Assembly (NCBI GenBank): GCA_038380435.1
Contig: JAWZYU010000013.1
Location: 63,320,446 to 63,384,445 of the forward strand
Reading direction: 5' to 3'
Length of the DNA: 64,000 nucleotides
Source: Ryuthela nishihirai
Taxonomy: Eukaryota; Arthropoda; Arachnida; Araneae; Heptathelidae
Under the pieces are notes generated by a model, which saw only the letters and a list, made by a program, of their open reading frames with translations, had not been told where the DNA came from and searched no databases. Position 1 is the first letter of the stretch. Each line of letters opens with the position of its first letter. The position numbers and the translations under genes were made by a program. Of the stretch, positions 1 to 9,868 are shown one piece after another.

Positions 1-275
1 TTTCGGAAAATAGGAATAATAATAATAGAGATAGTAAAATCCTTAAAAACAACAAAACTTTTATTATAAAAATATTTAAAATTTCAATCAACCATGTGTG
101 AACAGAAATGTTCCCAGCATCATTTCATCTACCCCTGGAGATTTATGAAGTTTTAATTTAGAGACAGCTAAACTACTTCAGAATAGGATAGATGGTGAGC
201 ATTAAAGCTAGTAATGCATCTATCATTATTATGAACAATGGTAGTAGAACTAACCACAATGTTTAGAACTAGTGA
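1..275 (-). mobile_element. RTE-like LINE fragment running off the left edge
   Basis: The plus strand matches the antisense of the region between endonuclease and reverse transcriptase in the better copy at 7690-7985, including ttagtaaaatccttaa-like and atgcatctatcatt-like blocks. Both ends are incomplete: the left end continues outside the window and similarity stops near 275. No reading frame of useful length survives. Confidence 0.7.
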
Positions 276-1222
276 TGAACTGGGTACCCAGAAAAGAGAA
301 GAAAATTATCTGGTCAGGTATCCAGATTCCCAGCCAGGTAGGTTGAATCAGTTTCGTTCAAATGATGAACTGACTGAATACTGAATACTGAACTGACTGA
401 ATACTGACAGCAACAATTCATGTGCTCATGCTATAGGAATAGTATAATATAAACCACAATGCAAGTTACCTTTTCCTATATGAGTTACTTTTAGACTTCT
501 AGAATCAGCAATGCTCATAAAAAGAAGCAATATGTGAGAAACACATTAACCATTACAAAAAATCCCCTAAGTATCCACAGTTGCATTAGATATCAAACAG
601 GCTCTGTTGCCATTTGAAAATGAAACTAAACATGTATCATATTTTGAAACACAGCTTTCACTAGAAATACTATAATTCTGATTTTACATTTATTATCACA
701 ATAACTTATTGCTAGATATTACATCTCCTGCTATATTCAACATACTTTAATTCTGAGATAAACAAGAATGTTTTTCAAAAAAATAACCAATAAGAAAGGA
801 AATCGTCATTTTCGCACCTTGCTCAAATCTCCTACTTGGAGCACGTTTATACTCTGAAATTGCCATGCTCAAGACTGACATGAGCCACTATAAGTTTCAT
901 AGTTTTTCAAGACTAAGTATTCTAGTTTTTAGTTTAAAAGATAGTCACCAGATGTCAGAACCACATTGTAATATTTCTCAACTATTTCACAACCTTCAAA
1001 GTGGTTTGTTTATGTTTTCACTTGTGTAGTTGACAAAGTGGAAATACTGTGAAATTTAGCTGATATTATTTTCTTATGAAATAGGATCAAAATTATGGTT
1101 TTATATAATGACAGTGATGCTAAAGAAAGCTTGCATTTGTTCATAAGCCTACTGTTTTCTGCTCTAACAGTTTTCAAAATATACTAAAATCAGATATGCA
1201 TGTGTGCATGCATACCCAAGCA
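276..1222. other. Noncoding, no recognised feature
   Basis: AT-rich sequence. The only structure I see is a short direct repeat at about 366-405, where gaactgactgaatactga recurs twice. A weak open stretch on the minus strand near 830-890 was considered as a further WAPL exon and rejected. Confidence 0.5.
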
Positions 1223-2225
1223 AATACAAAATCCTCATGCAGCCATGGGCTATGGAGGTCCAGTCCAAGCAGACTGCAATTTTCCTCTCCATATGTGTCT
1301 CTTCTGAGCTACAGCTGCTGCATTTGGCCACTCTAGGCCAATTCTAGCAAGGTCCTGTTTGACATCGTCTCCCCATCACTTCCTAGGTCTCCCCCTTTTT
1401 CTGAAGCCCTTAGGCATACTGTTCATAATCTTGTTTCCCAATCTGCAGCTATGCATACAGGAAACATGGCCAAAACAACAGTCTCTCTCTGCACAATATG
1501 CTGCTGAAAGGAGATTGCTGACTCCTTCTTCTAACCTCATCATTACTTACAAAGTCAAACCACCTAATGCCCAAGATACTGCACATAAGCATCTAGAATA
1601 AAGGCATCAAGTTTCTTGTTATCCTGCTTACAAAGGATCCATGTTTCGATATCATAACTGATCTAAGAACCAAACTATTATACAGCCTAATTTTAGTCTT
1701 TAGGTATATACGCTTATTTTTCCCCATTCTCCACAGATTCTTAAAAGTCCCAGTGGCAATCTCTATTCTTCTATTTATTTCATACCGCACATCACCAGTA
1801 TCTGTTACATAGCTCCTCCATTGATGTTACATACATCCTCCATAGATTCCTTGATCAAGAGTGCAGCCATTCAAAGTAACTGAAGCACTATCTACCTGAC
1901 CAATTTTCATTACCTTAGTTTTTTTCTCTGTTTATCATCAAACTTACTCTATTACCAGTCTCATCAACAGTCCTAATGAATGAATTCATTCCATCAACAT
2001 CATTAGCCAACAAGGCCAAATCGTCTGCATGATCTAAATCAGATATTTTGAAATCTCTAGACCATCTTTCCCTAGAAAAGAATTTCCATCACATAATCAA
2101 TAACCAAACTAAAGAGAAAAGGAGACAAAATGCACCCTTGTCGAATTCCACTAGCAATGCTAAACCAATCACTGCAAAATGCACCAACTCTCACACATGG
2201 CTCAGTTTTATTATAGACACACAGC
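1223..2225 (-). mobile_element. RTE-like LINE, 3' fragment
   Basis: Minus-strand remnant carrying the reverse transcriptase end and 3' part of the LINE family. Readable pieces include GIRQGCILSPFLFSLVIDYV (about 2077-2140), the conserved RT stretch before the catalytic YADD, and SLVLRS near 1650. The 3' end is the family terminus, seen on plus as gcagccatgggct near 1240. Similarity to the LINE stops near 2225, where the unrelated repeat R1 begins. Multiple frameshifts and stops make it a dead copy. Confidence 0.8.
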
Positions 2226-2246
2226 GCTTGTTTCCAAGAGCATAGG

Positions 2247-2713
2247 AGTTGCGCATGCACAACTCCGAACTTTCGATTGTCATCCGCTAAAGCGTACATG
2301 TTCAAGGACACACCCTCTCTTGCATTCAGAGCTTGCACGCTCATCACTTTATGTAAATATCTTTCCTGGCATGCAACATGACACGTGCGGGCCTTTTGTA
2401 CAACGCTTGATATAGCAGTGACATGTAGTCACAGAGTAGGGAGTAGAGTTGGTAGAGGAGATGTAGAGAGTTGAAGGAGTGAGTTGTAGCAGAGGTGTAT
2501 GTTATCACAGAGTTGTCGTTAGTAGCAGTGAGATAGTGATGATGTAGTCGACATTTTCATCAATTGTTGGTGAGTTGAAATAATTTTGGAAATAAATTTG
2601 TTTGTTATAGAAACTTTTTGAATCTTTGCTATTTTTTTCTCTTGAGCAACGTTAGTTGATAATTTTTGATTGTAATTTACATTAGATTGACAATCATTTA
2701 TTTTTGAATTCTT
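2247..2713 (+). repeat. Repeat R1, LTR-like, copy 1
   Basis: A second copy in opposite orientation lies at 41737-42149. Both begin with the near-palindrome ggagttgcgcatgcacaact, share a gcatgcaacatg block, a ggaaataaa stretch that could be a polyadenylation signal, and a ttttttctcttgagcaa block, and end near tttttgaattctt. The size (410-470 bp), TGCGCATGC-type start and AATAAA suggest a solo LTR of a Gypsy-like element. No internal region, primer-binding site or target duplication was confirmed, so the class is inferred. Confidence 0.55.
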
Positions 2714-3055
2714 ACTCTACTTTCTCTTCTGTAAGTTTACTGATGAGATTCTCAGCAGAAGTATCTTCAATAAATTTCAAAATATCCTTGGACCAGAACT
2801 GCTAACATTAAATCCCTCAGATTTTTCCTTGTTCGAAGAATAATTCTCAAACATGCTTGGCCATAGGTTTTTCTAAGAGCTTCATACAATTACACTCTTT
2901 ATATCCTCCATACTAAAGCAGCAGCAAAAACAACATTTATAGGATTAAATGGACTTTAACTCATGTATACTGTAATCTATGTTCACTAACTTGGGAACGA
3001 AAAAAAAAAAACAGCTATTGAATTCATATTCCCCATTCCCCAAATGAACTCCGAG
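2714..3055. other. Noncoding, no recognised feature
   Basis: AT-rich sequence with an A-run at 3001-3011. It holds no repeat found elsewhere in the window and no open frame I can support. Confidence 0.4.
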
Positions 3056-3340
3056 TTGGGTTGTTTTACCTATGAGTGCCACTTTTTTGCACACAATGGG
3101 CTAAACTGCCAGGTCACAAGGATCGCGAAGGCTCAGAGAAGGTTGGGGGGGAACCCACTGGAACAGCTGTTGGAGACAGATGGTAGCCTCCCATCAAGGC
3201 CATCCAGCATGTTCTTTAACATGCACAGAGCATGGCTCTCCCACACAAGGGACTACAGCTAACGTCGCATCCAGTGGACAGCAGACTTTCCAAGCCCATC
3301 AGTATCCCTTATTGACTGATGGCAGGGCAGGAAATTTTGA
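3056..3340 (-). mobile_element. SINE1 copy, 5'-truncated
   Basis: Matches the body and 3' end of the complete SINE1 at 17246-17635, for example aaggccatccagcatgttc and ggctcagagaaggttgg on plus. It ends in the shared ttgggttgtttta block at its 3' terminus (plus 3056). The tRNA-like head is missing. Confidence 0.75.
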
Positions 3341-3399
3341 AGAGAATGAATTGTGAAACAGGAGGTCAAGCCTAAAGTTATCTAAGACAACAGCTTTGC

Positions 3400-3835
3400 T
3401 ATCCTCAGACAACCTTTTTTCTAAAATTCTCTTTCACTGCAGACATAAAATAATTAAAGAGCCAGTGTTTGAAGAGCTCTGCACTCATCCAAGCATTTTG
3501 TTGAGCATCATAGATAATGGACAAAAGCATAGCAGCTTTGAAATCTCTGGGCTTGTATTTACCAAAAGAGATATTATGGATATTGGATGAATAAGCACAA
3601 ACAAGAACTGTGACATTATCCTTATTTAAAGCCATAAGTACCACCAGAAAATTGCTGTTTCGCAAAAAACAATATCACAAAAGAACAAAACCACAAAGGC
3701 TTGTTTCATCTGCATTGTAAATTTGGCAAGGTGACAGTTTATGCTCCTCAACTAAAGCACTGAAAATTTCACTGTCATCTGCAGTATCACTATCAGCTGA
3801 CACAATCTCTTCAGAAATATCTAGTTTATGGATAC
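3400..3835 (-). pseudogene. Pogo/Tigger (Jerky-like) transposase remnant
   Basis: The minus strand encodes part of a DDE superfamily transposase of the pogo group. Upstream, near 3700-3770, is LVEEHKLSPCQIYNADETSL, the characteristic element around the first catalytic aspartate (NADET). Downstream, 3405-3665 gives a long frame with VVLMALNKDNVTVLVCAYSS, PRDFKAA and YDAQQNAWMSAELFKHWLF, the usual segment leading to the second aspartate. A stop or frameshift at about 3680 separates the two pieces. The N-terminal HTH domains, the C-terminus and the terminal repeats were not found. It is a dead transposon in a WAPL intron or the downstream flank. Confidence 0.75.
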
Positions 3836-4090
3836 CTTATTTTGTCTTAAAATTACATAATCACTCTTCATAAAATGTACACTATTCAGTTTACATCCTT
3901 CAGACATTCATCTTCATTTCATAAAACTGTTTTACTTTTCTAATCAAATAGCACTGTTATTGATATAACATTTGCTGTATACCACTTAAGACAGTGTCTA
4001 GCAAATGCAACTAGAAATTTTTTCAACATTTGTCTCTTTGCAGAAAAAACAAAGACTAGCAAATTTCCTTCATAGGTCCTTTACCTCATT

Positions 4091-4190
4091 TTGGTGTTCT
4101 AGAGTTTAGTTTAGTTCTAAAGAGCATTTAAAACTTTCTTTCACTTTGGTGTTCTAGAGTTTAGTTCTAAAGAGCATTTAAAACTTTCTT
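4091..4190. repeat. Tandem duplication of 50-55 bp at a splice donor
   Basis: Units 4091-4145 and 4146-4190 share ttggtgttctagagttta, agttctaaagagcattta and aaactttctt. The first unit has five extra bases (ttagt). The second unit abuts the WAPL donor at 4192/4193, so the start of the intron has been copied once just inside the intron. Confidence 0.8.
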
Positions 4191-4192
4191 AC

Positions 4193-4304
4193 CTGTATCT
4201 ACAATATGATCCAAACCATGCAATGTTCGAATTTCCTCTTTAAACCACTCACCAGCTTTCCTAGAAGTTAAACTCAACAAGGTTTCCATTGCAAGAATAC
4301 CCGT
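4193..4304 (-). CDS. WAPL: WAPL exon (helical-repeat segment)
   Basis: This 112-nt exon encodes 37 codons plus one base. The acceptor is tttatttag before ACG at 4304; the donor is ACAG/GTAAGAAAG after 4193. The peptide reads [20 protein letters not shown] and then [17 protein letters not shown], which matches the WAPL segment that directly follows the one encoded at 19260-19526. The first 45 bases of the following intron are duplicated in tandem (see 4091-4190). Later exons should lie left of this point, but I found none in 1-4190, so they are probably beyond the window edge. Confidence 0.87.
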
Positions 4305-4687
4305 CTAAATAAAGGGAAGAAATAAAGCTAAATTACATGACTAATTATTGTATAATTGGTCTGCAGACATAAAATATTTATATACTTATTAAAAACATTA
4401 AGGTGACACTAACAAAATTTGGCATAACATTTTTATTGTACAATGTAAACAAAAATTTGGCCAGAAATGTATTTTTCGAATAAGGAAGAAATTTGTGTAA
4501 AATATGAGAACCATTACATATTGGAAATGAATATCATACTCTATAAACACTGTAGGTGCTGGACTAGTCATCACATGTTATCGTAACAAACAATCGGCTC
4601 TTTGACACTAATGGGGTAATTGACAGTCGTAGACAGTAGGTAAAGTAAAGTTTAGGTTAAATAGTCAGACTTGCATTTTCTTTGTTC
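4305..4687. other. Noncoding WAPL intron sequence
   Basis: AT-rich intron upstream of the exon at 4193-4304, including the polypyrimidine region of its acceptor. No repeat was recognised. Confidence 0.45.
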
Positions 4688-4695
4688 TTCTAGAG

Positions 4696-4902
4696 CAGTG
4701 GTTCTCAACCTTTTATGCTTCACATACCCCCATACCCCATGGAAATGTGCATGTAACTGGCATACCCCTTGTATAGATGGATAAAACTATAGTTATACTA
4801 TAACAATGGTTAGTTTTACTTTGTTACTAGATCTATTGACTTTTGAGCTCTCAGGGCATACCCCAAAAAATTTTAACGCATACTACTTGTTGAGAACCCC
4901 TA
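4696..4902. mobile_element. hAT-type MITE with 8-bp target duplication
   Basis: The element starts CAGTGGTTCTCAACCTTTT and ends in the imperfect inverse TACTTGTTGAGAACCCCTA. It is flanked on both sides by the perfect 8-bp duplication TTCTAGAG (4688-4695 and 4903-4910). The 8-bp duplication and CAGTGGTTCTCAA-type ends are typical of hAT elements. At 207 bp it has no coding capacity. Confidence 0.88.
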
Positions 4903-5089
4903 TTCTAGAGGTAGCTTCATCAGTTGTTCAAGGAGGAGAATACCAGGTTGTGTGCTGTTCTCAGTACCTGATGTTTTCACAGATCCGGTATTGTTGCCTC
5001 TTAATTATTGATAGAGTTCTTTCATGGGTTGGTGTTGCACTTTGCTGCCTCTGTGATATGAGTCACTGGGTGTCATTCTAAACTTCACA

Positions 5090-5345
5090 CTCCTATTAGT
5101 GCACTGAGCCAGCTGCCTATACAGATGTTAGTGACAAGGCATTATGACGTGTTTCGTGTCATCTGCTTTGGTACATCATCAGGCAGGCACAGTCCTGGCA
5201 GCAGGATGAGATAGAGACGCAATGCACTCAATCAGTGGTTGCACGTGTCCTACACTGGGTTGTCAAGGTCAAGCACGAATCAGGAGTGCCCCCGAGGTCT
5301 GTGAAAAGGGGATGAATCGGAAATGCTGTCCAAACTGCGCTGGGC
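5090..5345. repeat. Possible Penelope-like terminal-repeat fragment
   Basis: The stretch around 5140-5190 (gacgtgtttcgtgtcatctg, then acatcatcagg) resembles the motif often seen in terminal repeats of Penelope-like elements and some other retroelements. No second copy was found in the window, so this is a weak call. Confidence 0.25.
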
Positions 5346-5504
5346 CTGTGCTTTTCAGTGTTTAAAAGAGCAGTTTGGAATTTCAGTACTATATGATAGA
5401 ACATTGCAAATAAGTTGCATAAGTTCCAGAATTAAATTACTGAGTATCAGGTGAACTTTATCTGTCAAAAGTGAATACATACATACATGCATGCATGCAT
5501 GCAC

Positions 5505-6394
5505 ACATACAAAATCCTCATGCAGCCATGGGCTACAGAAATCCAACCAGACTGCACAATTTTCCTCTCTAGACATCTCTCTTCTGAGCTACAGCTCCTG
5601 CACTTGGCCACTCTAGGCCAATTCTTGTAAGGTCCTGTTTGACATCATCTGCCCATCACACCCTAGGTCTCCCCCATTTTCTGAAACCCTTAGCCACACT
5701 GTTCATAATCCTGTTTGCCAATCTACAGCTATTCATACGAGCAACATGGCCAAACCAATGAAGTCTCTCTCTCTGCACGATATGCTGCTCAAAAGAAGTT
5801 GATGACTCCACTCCTTCTTCTAACCTCATCATTACTTACAAAGTCAAATCACCTAATGCCCAAGATACTGCATAAGCATCTAGAATCAAAGGTATCAAGT
5901 TTCTTGTTATCCTCATTATAAAGTATACATGTTTCTCTATCATAACTAACCTTAGAAAGAACCAAACTATTATACAGCCTAATTTTAGTCTTTAGGTGTA
6001 CATGCCTATTTTTCCGCACTCTCCATAGATTCTTAATAGTCCCGGCAGCAATCCCTATTCTTCTACTTATCTCATGCCACACATCACCAGTATCTGTTAC
6101 ATAGCTCTCAAGATAATTAAACTGAGACACTTGCTAAAGAGTCCAGCCATTCAAAGCAACTGAAGCACTGTCTGCCTGATCAATTTTCATCACTTTAGTT
6201 TTTTCTCTGTTTATCACCAAACCCACTCTATTGCCAGTCTCATCAACAGCCCTAATGAATGAATTCATCTCATCAACATCATTAGACAACAGGGCCAAAT
6301 CACCTGCATAATCTAAATCAGAAATTTTGAAATCTCTAGACTATTTGAGGCCAAAATTTTTTCCTTGCAAAGAATTTCGCATTACATAATCAAT
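5505..6394 (-). mobile_element. RTE-like LINE copy C, 3' part
   Basis: The 3' half of a LINE copy whose 5' part resumes at 7235. It carries the C-terminal region (for example MSQFNYLESYVTDTGDV near 6080-6130 and a KIRLYNSLVL block). The 3' end at about 5505 is followed by an (ATGC/CATA)-rich tail at 5475-5505 instead of the GAT tail seen in other copies. The last ten bases, 6385-6394, are one side of the target duplication of the inserted GC-rich repeat. Confidence 0.85.
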
Positions 6395-7234
6395 CCCCCC
6401 CCAATAGGGGACCACCTTGACATGGGGGGGGGGGCTTAATGGTGCCTCTGTGAAGTAGGGTCACAGCCCATTGTTTCCTCATTTGCACGATGGGATATGG
6501 CCTTTGGCAGCAGAGACTGTGAGAGTCTGCAGACTGGTTTTGCTGGGGGCCAGTCTAGTGGGCTTATTTACCTGCTCAGGGAAGCTTTAGGTTTAGGTAC
6601 AGACTGTGAGAGTCTGCAGACTGGTTTTGCTGGGGGCCAGTCTAGTGGGCTTATTTACCTGCTCAGGGAAGCTTTAGGTTCACAGCCCCGATGGAGGGGC
6701 TGTGGCTGAGAACACTGTGGACCAGGTTTGGTACTGGTCCACAGTATGAGCCCACTGGTCCAATCCAGTGGGCTCATCGGTGCAGCCTCAGTGAAGTTGG
6801 GGTACAGACTGCTTCTGGGGGGCAGCTTGTGCGTGGCACTATTTTGAAGGCTTGTGAATGGAAAAGTTCCTCGGTCAACAAGCTTACCAATGGAAAAGCC
6901 AGACTAAGAGTCTCCACCCCGGGAGCCGAGTTCTTGGTTCCTGGGGTGGTTGGTTCTATATACCACTTGGTTCTATATACCATTTTTGTGGAACAACCAG
7001 TTAGGTTTTGTGGAACCTAACTGGGGAACAGATTAAATTTAGGTTTTGACCGATGGATGAACCTTCCTTCTATAGGATTGTTCGCCATAGGTAGCCATGG
7101 ATGAGCTGTGTCCTTGTGGCACTGTCTTGCCCCAGCATGGGTAGTGGTGTTTCATGGCATTCTTCCCATAGATGGTGTGCAGCATCATGCTGCGGTACAT
7201 CTGGGACTTGCCAGTATTTAATGTAATGTAATTT
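6395..7234 (+). mobile_element. GC-rich composite repeat inserted into a LINE, copy 1
   Basis: An 840-bp insert splits LINE copy C. It is flanked by CATAATCAAT (6385-6394) and CATAATCGAT (7235-7244), a 9/10 match, so it looks like a genuine insertion with target duplication. It is far more GC-rich than its surroundings and modular: ccagtctagtgggcttat, atccagtgggctcat and gactgcttctgggggg recur within it or in the second copy at 60683-61465. It begins with a C run and caccttgacatgggggg and ends in aatgtaatgtaa, like a retroposon tail. The long open frames in it (for example 6691-7020) are repeat-driven and have no recognisable domain. It could be the 5' region of an unrecognised LINE or a nonautonomous retroposon. 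Confidence 0.65.
6515..6680. repeat. 87-bp tandem repeat, about 1.9 copies
   Basis: Units start at 6515 and 6602 with gactgtgagagtctgcagac and are virtually identical through the gctcagggaagctttaggtt block. 87 is a multiple of three, so a 29-residue repeat appears in one frame, but I do not regard it as a protein. Confidence 0.92.
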
Positions 7235-9043
7235 CATAATCGATAACCAAACTAAAGAGAAAAGGAGACAAAATACCCTTGTCCAACTCCACTAGCAATG
7301 TTAAACCAATGACTGAAAGACGTACCGTACCAACTCTGACACATGACTCAGTGTTATTATAAAGAACTTTCTTTACACTAAACAACTTATCGGGTATTCC
7401 ATATGATCCAACAATCAACCACAAATTATGTCAATCAACAGAGTTAAAAGCCTTTTTGAAATCTATAAAACTAGTAACTGCAGGTTTCTGAAACTCTAAA
7501 CTTTTTTCAGGAATTGGCCCACGTGAAAATATTTGATCAATACATTCCCTACCACTTCTGAATCCAAACTGTTCATCATATAGTTGTCCATCAACCAAAT
7601 TCTTAATTCTATTAAGTATAATCATGCAAGGAACTTTACTTGGAACAGAAAGTAAACTAATACGGTTATAATTATCACAAGAACTGCAGCCACCTTTTTT
7701 TAAAAATTGAAACAATAGCTCTAGTAAAATCCTTAAGAAAAACACCTTTATTATAAGAAATATTCAAAATTTCAGTCAGTCATGTGAACACAAATGTTCC
7801 CAGCTCTAAAGCATTTCAGTGGTGATTTCGTCCACCCCTGGGGATTTATGCAGTTTTAATTTAGAGACAGCTAATGTGACTTCAGAATGTGATATAGAGC
7901 CATCATAAAAGCCAGTAATACATCTATCCTCATTACAAACAATGTGAGAAGAAATAATCACATTATTTAGAATATCTCTGAAATGCTCAGCCCACCTAGC
8001 CATCACAAAATCCTCACCTTCAACTACCTTGCCATGTTTATCCCTCAATCCCTGTGTACCTGTCTGTTTCTTCCCACACAAAACATTAACAATCTGGTAC
8101 AACCCCCTACTGTTGTGCTGTCTAACTGCTTCCTCTGCTTTATCAGCCAATCTATGAAGCCAAAGATTCTTATCCACTGTTAATTGATCCTTTACACGTT
8201 CTGTTAAGGCTAGTTGGGTATTGAATCATATTAATCCTGTACATCCTTCTTTCAGAAATAATTCCATAGCCTTATCACTCAAATAATTTTGTTTCCACTG
8301 TTCCCTTTTACCCAAAAGAGTACTGTTGTTTTCAAGAAAAGTCTGTTTAAATTGATCCCATTCTTTCTCGACTTCAGCAGTAAGCAAACCACGATTGTCA
8401 TAATGACTAAGTAGCCTATCATGGTATACTTTGGCTATATCAGGATTTTTCAGATCTTCAGTGTTGAAGGTAATTTTCTTAACCTTATCACAACATTTCT
8501 TAAGCTTCAACTGCAACACACTTTTGACCAGGTAATGGTCAGACCCAATTTCGGCTCCCCTGTATGATCTGGTATTCCTAACTGAACTGGCTCATTTGCT
8601 GTTAATTAAAATATAATCTATCATATTCCTGTGAAACCCATGTATATTTATAAATGTCCCAATGTTTGTAGTATGTGTTAGTTATTCATAAACTATTAAG
8701 TTTGCTTACCTGTAGGAGACGTGCCCCATTGCCATTGGAACTACCAATGCCAGAGGGACCTAAAACTCCTGCCCCAAAGGTCAGAGTCAGAACCCACTTT
8801 AGCATTGAAGTCACCTAGCACAAGAGAAATATCTTCCTTCTTCACAGAATTCAAAATATCCTGAAGCTGGCTGTAAAATATATCCTTCTCATTCTCATCA
8901 GAGTCCTCTGTGGGGGCATAACAACACATGACATTCAAGTCTTTAATTTCTGTTTTAAATTTTTCGCTCAGAAATCTTTCATTAATGCAGCCATATCCTA
9001 GAAGAGCATCACTGGCATGTCTGCTGAGAAGCAAACCTACACC
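7235..9043 (-). mobile_element. RTE-like LINE copy C, 5' part (APE and RT)
   Basis: Continues LINE copy C after the GC-rich insert. From high to low coordinates on the minus strand it holds the end of the APE endonuclease (CCYAPTEDSDENEKD and LVLGDFNAKVGSDSD, 8750-9030), the linker (LSPHYDNRG-type and NNSTLLGKREQWKQNYLSDK, 8230-8515; NSRGLYQIVNVLCGKKQT, 7810-8170) and RT motifs (DEQFGFRSGRECIDQIFS and FIDFKKAFNSVD, 7431-7745). Several frameshifts separate them. Similarity stops at about 9043, so the endonuclease N-terminus and 5' UTR are missing. Confidence 0.88.
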
Positions 9044-9399
9044 TTGGAATGCTATATCTGTCAAAACTAGTGCTTTTAGAAAGTAACCTCACATAGAAAT
9101 TGCATGTAAAAACTATAGTAAAAAGCTTGAATATTAGGCTTTCAAGAATATACCTTATTTGAAGCTTTCGAAATTATGTGTTGAGGTGCATGCTCTAAAA
9201 ATGACAGTTTGATAATATTTGAAATTATTATAGTATATCTCACAAATGAGCTTTGACCCATGTGGAGTTTTGTATTTTATACTTTCAAATTGTTTAATTA
9301 CATTGGAAAAGAAATACATTTATTGCTGTGTGTTATATATAAACTTTAAATTACATGTTTGTAATGCAATAAAAGTGTGAAATAAATTTGAATTGAATT
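9044..9399. other. Noncoding WAPL intron sequence
   Basis: AT-rich, with no repeat or frame that I recognise between the LINE copy C end and the Penelope-like element. Confidence 0.4.
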
Positions 9400-9868
9400 G
9401 GAATTAACTGTCAAACTAAATTTGAATTTGAGAAGGTTATACACAGATATTTTGCTGTGCTATCTTGGGTGGTATGGCTGTTTTGTTTCCCTGTTGTTTG
9501 CGATGCCCCGCTTCCTTTCCCCAGTTGTGATTTTCTTCCATTGGTTTCCAACAGCAGTGCCAGGTGTGATCCCTGGTCTAAATGTCGGCAGGGTCTGGAT
9601 TCGCCTGATGCATGGAATGTAGTTAAATAAGGAGTTTATGTGTTCCTTCTACCAGCAGTTTCCAGGCTGAAGGGGGTGATATTATGCCTGTGTTGCATAC
9701 AAAATTCCTATTGATGTAGACGAGGAGATTTTTCATTATTTTCAGCTGGTATTTAGTGGGTGGAGAGCTTATTATTTTGGCCATGTCGAACTATGTGTTG
9801 CAATTTGTTTCGGAAGTCCCACTGATGCTCCTCCAGGTGAATTTCGAAGTTTCAGAAGGTTTTGCCTA

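Noticed and set aside
830..890. Possible further WAPL exon on minus (SVLSMAISEYKRAPSRR)
   Set aside because: It has AG and GT near its ends but does not align with the WAPL segment expected after the 4193 exon, and stops lie close by.
6497..7020. Frames with a repeated 29-residue motif
   Set aside because: Reflects the 87-bp DNA tandem inside a repeat; not conserved in the second copy.
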